Source: JACTOJ01 sp032335695 (lineage in GTDB: Bacteria > Bacillota > Clostridia > Clostridiales > Clostridiaceae). Taken from it: a stretch of DNA of 64,000 nucleotides. A model generated the notes under the pieces. That model saw only the letters and a program-made list of their open reading frames with translations, did not search any database and had not been told where the DNA came from. This document shows positions 59,468-64,000 of this stretch, piece by piece. The position numbers and the translations under genes are program-made. The stretch is taken from contig NZ_JACTOJ010000011.1 in assembly GCF_032335695.1 (NCBI RefSeq), positions 62,001-126,000 of the forward strand, in the 5' to 3' direction. Numbering within the stretch: the stretch's first letter is position 1; each line of letters opens with the position of its first letter.

Positions 59468-59607
59468 TGTCTAAAATTTATGGATATGTTGAGTGTTATT
59501 TACTGTAAATGAAAGTTATTGTATAATAGCATAAGATAATAAATATAGATAATTCTAATTATTTTCAACTTTTACAGAATGATTAGAGAAGTAGGGAGGA
59601 GAATTTT

Positions 59608-60669
59608 TTGGATGGTATAAAAGGATTCTTTAACAGGGATGTGTTAGACAAGATTTTTGCTGTACTTTTAGTGGCAGCAGTAGTATATTGCATAAAAGGA
59701 ATGATCAATCTCTTATTATTAACCTTTGTTTTTTCATTTTTTTTATATACGCTTCAGAATTTCATATATGTGAATGTAAAAAAGCTGATTCCTGTAGAAA
59801 GAAAAATAATTACAATACTAGTTTTTGTGCTTATACTTGCTCTTATAATACTGTTTTTCTTTAGGTATATACCAATAGCGGTAAGACAGTTATCTACTAT
59901 AATAACGCAAATAGGTGATTTTAAGTTTGAACATGTTAAATGGAAGATAGATGCAAAAATATTGGATTGGATTAAGGGTATAGATATCAAAAATATAGAT
60001 CCTAAGTCCTATATAACCACAGGAGGAAATGCCGCAGTAAAAACATTAACCAATATTGGAAAATTTGGTTTTGAAATATTTATGGCATTAATATTAAGCT
60101 TCTTCTTCATAATAGAAAAGGAAGAGGTAGCTAATTTTGGGAAAAGTATTGAAGAAAGCAAGCTTGGAGGAGTATACAGAAATATTAAATATTTTGTTCA
60201 AAGCTTCGTAAGATCTTTTGCTATGGTAATGCAGGCTCAGCTTATAATAGCCTTTGTAAACTCAGTAATATCCATGATAACCTTAAGTCTTCTAGGCTTT
60301 CCGGATGTTATTGGATTAGGCTTCATGATATTTTTACTGGGACTTATTCCAGTAGCAGGAGTTTGGGTATCCTTGGTGCCGCTTACTATAATCGCAATTA
60401 AAGTTGGTGGATTTATTAAGGTTTTGGATGTTTGGATAATGATAGCGGTTATACATTGCATAGAAGCCTATGTGCTAAATCCAAAGATAATGTCCATGAA
60501 TACAAAGCTTCCAGTATTCATGACTTTCTTAATACTTTTAATATCTGAAAATTTAATGGGAGTATGGGGACTGCTGTTTGGAATTCCTATATTTCTGTTT
60601 ATATTAGATATTTTTGATGTGAGACAGAAAATAAAACCTAAAGCTAGTAAAAAATTATTAGACAAATAG
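59608..60669 (+). CDS. AI-2E family transporter
   Basis: A 353-residue polytopic membrane protein of the AI-2E (PerM/YtvI-like) family with about eight helices, an N-terminal pair, an amphipathic middle region (~100-165), and the C-terminal GLGFMIFLLGLIPVAGVWVSLVP and VHCIEAYVLNPKIMS motifs. The TTG start at 59608 has AGGGAGGAG 6 nt upstream. Family members export small molecules or ions (AI-2, Na+/H+ exchange); the substrate here is unknown. Monocistronic. Confidence 0.9.
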   Translation: MDGIKGFFNRDVLDKIFAVLLVAAVVYCIKGMINLLLLTFVFSFFLYTLQNFIYVNVKKLIPVERKIITILVFVLILALIILFFFRYIPIAVRQLSTIITQIGDFKFEHVKWKIDAKILDWIKGIDIKNIDPKSYITTGGNAAVKTLTNIGKFGFEIFMALILSFFFIIEKEEVANFGKSIEESKLGGVYRNIKYFVQSFVRSFAMVMQAQLIIAFVNSVISMITLSLLGFPDVIGLGFMIFLLGLIPVAGVWVSLVPLTIIAIKVGGFIKVLDVWIMIAVIHCIEAYVLNPKIMSMNTKLPVFMTFLILLISENLMGVWGLLFGIPIFLFILDIFDVRQKIKPKASKKLLDK

Positions 60670-60698
60670 CATATGGATTTAAATATTGAAGGTATGTA

Positions 60699-60753
60699 AC
60701 AAGAGACCCACGTTCAACCCTTATTTAGCTGGTTGAGTGAGGGTCTCTTTTTC
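60699..60753 (+). terminator. Terminator after AI-2E family gene
   Basis: GAGACCCACGTTCAACC pairs with GGTTGAGTGAGGGTCTC with one bulge, then TTTTT. It overlaps the 3' end of the convergent gene. Confidence 0.9.
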
Positions 60754-61449
60754 GCTTGAAGCCAGCAGTAATTGAGAAGGAAGATAGAAAAACCACATGA
60801 GAATATAGCCTATTCTATGAAGAGCTCTCAAAGTATAGGTATTTAATTGAGAAAAGCCTGTAATATTATATAATCCAACATTAATATCGCAGAGGAAAAA
60901 TAATATAACTCCTGCTGCAATAAAGATTTTTTTAGGATTTGAAAATAAATCTTCTCTATAGGCTTTTAGAGATTTAAATACATTGGTCAGCAGGCAAAGG
61001 AAGTAAAACAAACTTATGAAAGTCAGATAGTCAACATTTTTTCTTAAGCCTATTCCAATTAGAAAAAGCAAAGCTATGGTTAAAAAGACTGATAAAAAGT
61101 AAATTAGAGTCTTTTTGTAATTATTGTAGTCATGACGTACGGAGTAAAGTATATGAGTGATGCAAAAGGTAGTGACACCTAAGCTGTTATTATCCAATAT
61201 AAGAATTATAAAATCAGATATTAATGTAAATAAAAGCGCTATGTGAAGTAGCAAAAAGCCTTTTTTATTATCAGCTGAATATGAAAAAGACAAGCAAAAG
61301 CATAAAAGTGTACATGTGAATTTTATGTAATCCACAGATATAAAGCTTCTTATGTTAAAAAAATCTATATACAGAAAGCATAGATATAGCATCAATATAA
61401 TAAACACAAGCATTTTTTCAAACCAGCTATTAAATTTAAAAAAAATCAT
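60721..61449 (-). CDS. Polytopic membrane protein, YhhN/TMEM86-like
   Basis: A 242-residue protein with about eight hydrophobic helices. Aspartates within helices (LLFTLISDFIILIL and VILFFLCDINVGLYNI) and the overall pattern resemble the YhhN/TMEM86 family, whose characterised members are lysoplasmalogenases. Similarity is weak by eye, so enzyme function is tentative; some anaerobes, clostridia included, do make plasmalogens, which gives plausibility. No clear ribosome site stands out (GGTATCC only). Stop codon inside the shared terminator. Confidence 0.55.
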   Translation of the reverse strand: MIFFKFNSWFEKMLVFIILMLYLCFLYIDFFNIRSFISVDYIKFTCTLLCFCLSFSYSADNKKGFLLLHIALLFTLISDFIILILDNNSLGVTTFCITHILYSVRHDYNNYKKTLIYFLSVFLTIALLFLIGIGLRKNVDYLTFISLFYFLCLLTNVFKSLKAYREDLFSNPKKIFIAAGVILFFLCDINVGLYNITGFSQLNTYTLRALHRIGYILMWFFYLPSQLLLASSEKETLTQPAK

Positions 61450-61604
61450 AAGTGGATACCTCTAATTAGTGTAGATATTTTAAAATTTCGCCTTTTATAT
61501 GATTTTATTATTGAACAAATCCATATGCAAGCATATATATTATAGATGCTATTGTATTATTTAACAATAATTCGGTGAAATAATATAAATTTTTTAGTTA
61601 AAAT

Positions 61605-61654
61605 TGTTAAGATTGCACAAAAAAATGTTAAGTTTGCACAAAAAAGTGCGATAA
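61605..61654 (+). promoter_or_regulatory. 21-bp tandem repeat and sigma-D-like promoter before chemoreceptor gene
   Basis: TGTTAAGWTTGCACAAAAAA plus one base is repeated exactly head-to-tail at 61605-61625 and 61626-61646 (one internal difference). The second copy supplies TTAA, and 15 bp later TGCGATAA (61647-61654) follows, close to the motility sigma consensus TAAA-N15-GCCGATAW. The 21-bp period (two helical turns) suggests a regulator site or a slipped duplication. Confidence 0.6.
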
Positions 61655-61686
61655 TTTAAATAATACGACTTTTAGGGGGAATTAAA

Positions 61687-63693
61687 ATGCAGGGCAAAAG
61701 AAGCGTGAAATTAGTTGGGGGAGTAAAAGCGAAACTTTTAATAGTTATGTTTGCTTTGAGTATTATTCCGGTTATAGTAATTGGATTTACAGCTAACAAA
61801 AAATCTCAGATGATATTGGAAAACAGGTTCAGTGTGTCTACTCAGCAGACTACAAATGAGGTAAATAGAGAAATTGATAATTATTTTCAGGGGGCGGAAG
61901 GATCAATAAATATGCTGACTGATAATTCCAGCTTTGCTGTAAAGGATTTATCAGCAGATAATGAAAAAACCATTAATGAACTGCTAAAGAACTTAGCTGA
62001 GGGAAGAAAAGACTATATGAATGTGTACTTTGGCAGATATGATAAAAAGATGATAATATATCCAGTTCAGCAGATGCCAGATGGATATGATCCTACCAGC
62101 AGACCTTGGTACCAAGATGCAGTAAATAATGATGGAAAGATAATATACACTGACCCATACAAAGATGTAACTACCAATAAATATATAATTTCTATAGCAA
62201 AGGCAGTAAAAAGTGATGGACAAGTTATAGGGGTTTTGTCTATTGATTTAGATTTAACTGATATAGCTAAAACCTTGTCTTCAGTAAAGATAGGAAGCCA
62301 AGGCTATATATTTATTACTACTGATGATGGTTTAATGATAGCTCATCCTACAAATTCAGAGCTTGGGAAAAATAATGTTACTAAAATAAGTGTATGGAAT
62401 CAAATTAAAGCAGGAACCAGCGGAATGACAGAGTATACCTATAATGGCTCGCTAAAATATTTAAGCTATAGCACAAATAAATATAGTGGGTGGAAGGTTA
62501 TAGCTTCTATGCCTAAAAGTGAGATCACTTCAGACACTGATGGACTGATTTATATAAGTTTAGGAATAGGGGGAATATTGGTTGTAGTTACTATTGTGGT
62601 TTCAATATTGTTCAGCAATTCTATAACAACAAAAATACTTGCATTAAAAGCTGTCATGAATAAAGTTTCAGAAGGAGATTTATCATCAAGAATAGCTTTT
62701 AAGAGCAAGGATGAATTTGCTGAACTGGCTAACAACTTCAATGATATGCTGAAGAGCATAGAAACTCTGGTTTCTGAGGTTAAGCAATCAGCAGAAGTTG
62801 TAACAGTTGCTGCAGATAGTATAACCAGCATATCCAAAGAAACTACTAATGCCGTAAATGAAGTGGCTCTGACTACTGATCAAGTTGCTAATGGCAGTGT
62901 TTCTCAGGCGGAAGATATTTCTTCCAGCGTATCAGATATGGAAAACCTAGCTGGAAATATGGATGTAGTAGTGCAGCTTACGGGAGAGATAGAAAGAGTA
63001 ACTAATGAAGCCAATGAATTGAGTGAAAATGGAACAAATGCTATGGGAGTATTGATGGAAAAAACTGAAGAGGTTAATGTTAACTCAAAGGATGTCATGT
63101 TTGTAATGGGAGATATGAATGAAGCCTCTGAGAAGATTGGATATATAACTAATACGATAAACAGCATAGCTGAACAAACCAATTTATTAGCGCTTAATGC
63201 AGCTATAGAAGCAGCAAGAGCAGGGGAAGCAGGAAAGGGATTCTCTGTGGTTGCAGATGAAATAAGAAAACTGGCGGAACAGTCTTCCGATGCAACGAAG
63301 CAGATACAAGAGCTTATTTCAGGAGTAATAGAAAAATCACGCTTAGCAGTAAGCAGCATGGAAAAAGCCAGTGAAGCTATAAGCGCTCAAAATGAATCAG
63401 TTAATACTACAAAAGATATATTCAGTCAAATATCTGAAACTATAACCCTAGCTAAAGTAGGGGTTGATGAAATTGTTTTTGTTATGGGTGAAGCAAATAA
63501 TCAAAAGCAATCCATAGTAGATAAGCTTCATAATATATCTGCAGTATCAGAGGAATCTTCAGCTAGCACAGAGGAGCTAACAGCTTCCTTGGAAGAGATA
63601 ACAGCATCTATGAATGAATTTGAAAATACTTCTGATAAGCTTAAAATATTAGTGGGGAATCTTGAAAAATCAGTGGAAAGATTCAAAATCTAA
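61687..63693 (+). CDS. Methyl-accepting chemotaxis protein with dCache sensor
   Basis: A 668-residue chemoreceptor. TM1 is at about 16-36. The periplasmic-side dCache domain (~40-285) has the ligand-site segment DPTSRPWYQDAV and YTDPYKD, typical of dCache amino-acid or small-ligand sensors. TM2 (~290-312) precedes a HAMP domain, and the signalling hairpin carries the conserved tip IAEQTNLLALNAAIEAARAGEAGKGFSVVADEIRKLAEQ (abridged). No C-terminal CheR pentapeptide is present. A motility-sigma-like promoter upstream fits flagellar-regulon control. Confidence 0.94.
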   Translation: MQGKRSVKLVGGVKAKLLIVMFALSIIPVIVIGFTANKKSQMILENRFSVSTQQTTNEVNREIDNYFQGAEGSINMLTDNSSFAVKDLSADNEKTINELLKNLAEGRKDYMNVYFGRYDKKMIIYPVQQMPDGYDPTSRPWYQDAVNNDGKIIYTDPYKDVTTNKYIISIAKAVKSDGQVIGVLSIDLDLTDIAKTLSSVKIGSQGYIFITTDDGLMIAHPTNSELGKNNVTKISVWNQIKAGTSGMTEYTYNGSLKYLSYSTNKYSGWKVIASMPKSEITSDTDGLIYISLGIGGILVVVTIVVSILFSNSITTKILALKAVMNKVSEGDLSSRIAFKSKDEFAELANNFNDMLKSIETLVSEVKQSAEVVTVAADSITSISKETTNAVNEVALTTDQVANGSVSQAEDISSSVSDMENLAGNMDVVVQLTGEIERVTNEANELSENGTNAMGVLMEKTEEVNVNSKDVMFVMGDMNEASEKIGYITNTINSIAEQTNLLALNAAIEAARAGEAGKGFSVVADEIRKLAEQSSDATKQIQELISGVIEKSRLAVSSMEKASEAISAQNESVNTTKDIFSQISETITLAKVGVDEIVFVMGEANNQKQSIVDKLHNISAVSEESSASTEELTASLEEITASMNEFENTSDKLKILVGNLEKSVERFKI

Positions 63694-63708
63694 TTATGAA
63701 TAAAGATA

Positions 63709-63740
63709 TAAAAATAGCTGCCAAATGGCAGCTATTTTTA
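63709..63740 (+). terminator. Terminator after chemoreceptor gene
   Basis: AAAAATAGCTGCC and GGCAGCTATTTTT with an AAAT loop. Confidence 0.92.
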
Positions 63741-64000
63741 TGTTTAATGCTCATTAAATTATATTCACTGGCTGAAAACAAGAGATTTATAAAGGAGGTA
63801 AACTTATCACACATAATATATATTCTTGATTCAGCTTGCATAGAATAAAAATCTACGCAATTAGCAAATTAACAATAGTAATATTTATAAAAAATTATGA
63901 GGGGTTACAGATATAAGTTTTTTGCTTTTCATAATATCTTAACACCTTATATTATACTAATAAGCGTGCGAAATAAATATATTTAATAGCTTATATTCAT
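63741..64000. other. Gene-free end of window
   Basis: No ORF, RNA gene or strong hairpin is visible. An AAAGGAGGT at about 63793 is not followed by a usable start codon. A TATACT-like -10 near 63953 could belong to a gene beyond the window. Confidence 0.5.

Noticed and set aside
62904..63359. Long minus-strand ORF of 151 codons in the chemoreceptor signalling domain
   Set aside because: Opposite a highly conserved coiled-coil coding region; the long open frame is a codon-bias artefact.
63790..63850. Possible small gene after AAAGGAGGT
   Set aside because: No ATG, GTG or TTG at suitable spacing opens a frame of useful length before a stop.

Overview
The window is low-GC DNA with strong purine-rich Shine-Dalgarno sites, occasional TTG/GTG starts, a T-box leader, many U-tailed hairpin terminators and gene families typical of anaerobic Firmicutes (NupN-type BMP transporter, PadR/DUF2812, PdaA, HsmA, pyruvate kinase with an extra C-terminal PEP-utilising domain). 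It most likely comes from the chromosome of a Clostridium sensu stricto or close relative. I see no rRNA, tRNA, CRISPR array or prophage.

Layout. 1-8.8 kb: a truncated NlpC/P60 hydrolase, an XRE regulator with tandem C-terminal repeats, an amino-acid permease, a PadR/DUF2812 pair behind overlapping palindromes, a Cys-rich DUF3795 protein, a solitary mraY, an AIM24 protein and a divergent HxlR/old-yellow-enzyme pair. 9-11.7 kb: a Cys-rich Crp/Fnr regulator with an FNR-like box placed at -41.5 of a cupin gene, then a GNAT enzyme and an HsmA protein. 12-17.8 kb: a uronate/polysaccharide module (LacI regulator, kduI, heparinase II/III, DUF2264) with a consensus promoter followed by two identical palindromic operators. 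17.8-19.7 kb: an IS607-like remnant with an intact TnpB whose RuvC-II Glu appears replaced, and an eroded tnpA.

19.7-28.2 kb is the most unusual part. An alternate lipid II flippase (amj) is divergent from a peptidase-containing ABC transporter and its HlyD partner. Next come a 53-residue double-glycine precursor peptide and a radical SAM/SPASM-TPR enzyme. On the opposite strand, a second radical SAM enzyme with an N-terminal recognition-like region lies downstream of three tandem double-glycine precursors sharing a proline-rich core motif. This looks like a two-armed radical SAM RiPP locus sharing one exporter.

28.2-39.5 kb: a VOC protein, a third radical SAM protein, a degenerate PP2C-like protein, GNAT, PdaA-like deacetylase, DEAD-box helicase, an ECF sigma/membrane anti-sigma pair, msrA and an ABC-F protein. 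39.8-49.9 kb: a complete nucleoside import and catabolism run (BMP lipoprotein, ABC ATPase, two permeases, LacI regulator, deoC, pdp, deoB, deoD) that converts imported nucleosides to bases, glyceraldehyde-3-phosphate and acetaldehyde. 50-55.5 kb: a NarL-type two-component system with an FtsX/ATPase/FtsX transporter. 55.5-57.6 kb: a T-box (candidate specifier GCA, alanine) controlling an Lrp regulator and an aminotransferase. The rest is pyk, an AI-2E family protein, a YhhN-like protein and a chemoreceptor preceded by a 21-bp tandem repeat and a sigma-D-like promoter. A family of hairpin repeats with TGTTTTA/TTTAAAACA ends is scattered through the intergenic regions.
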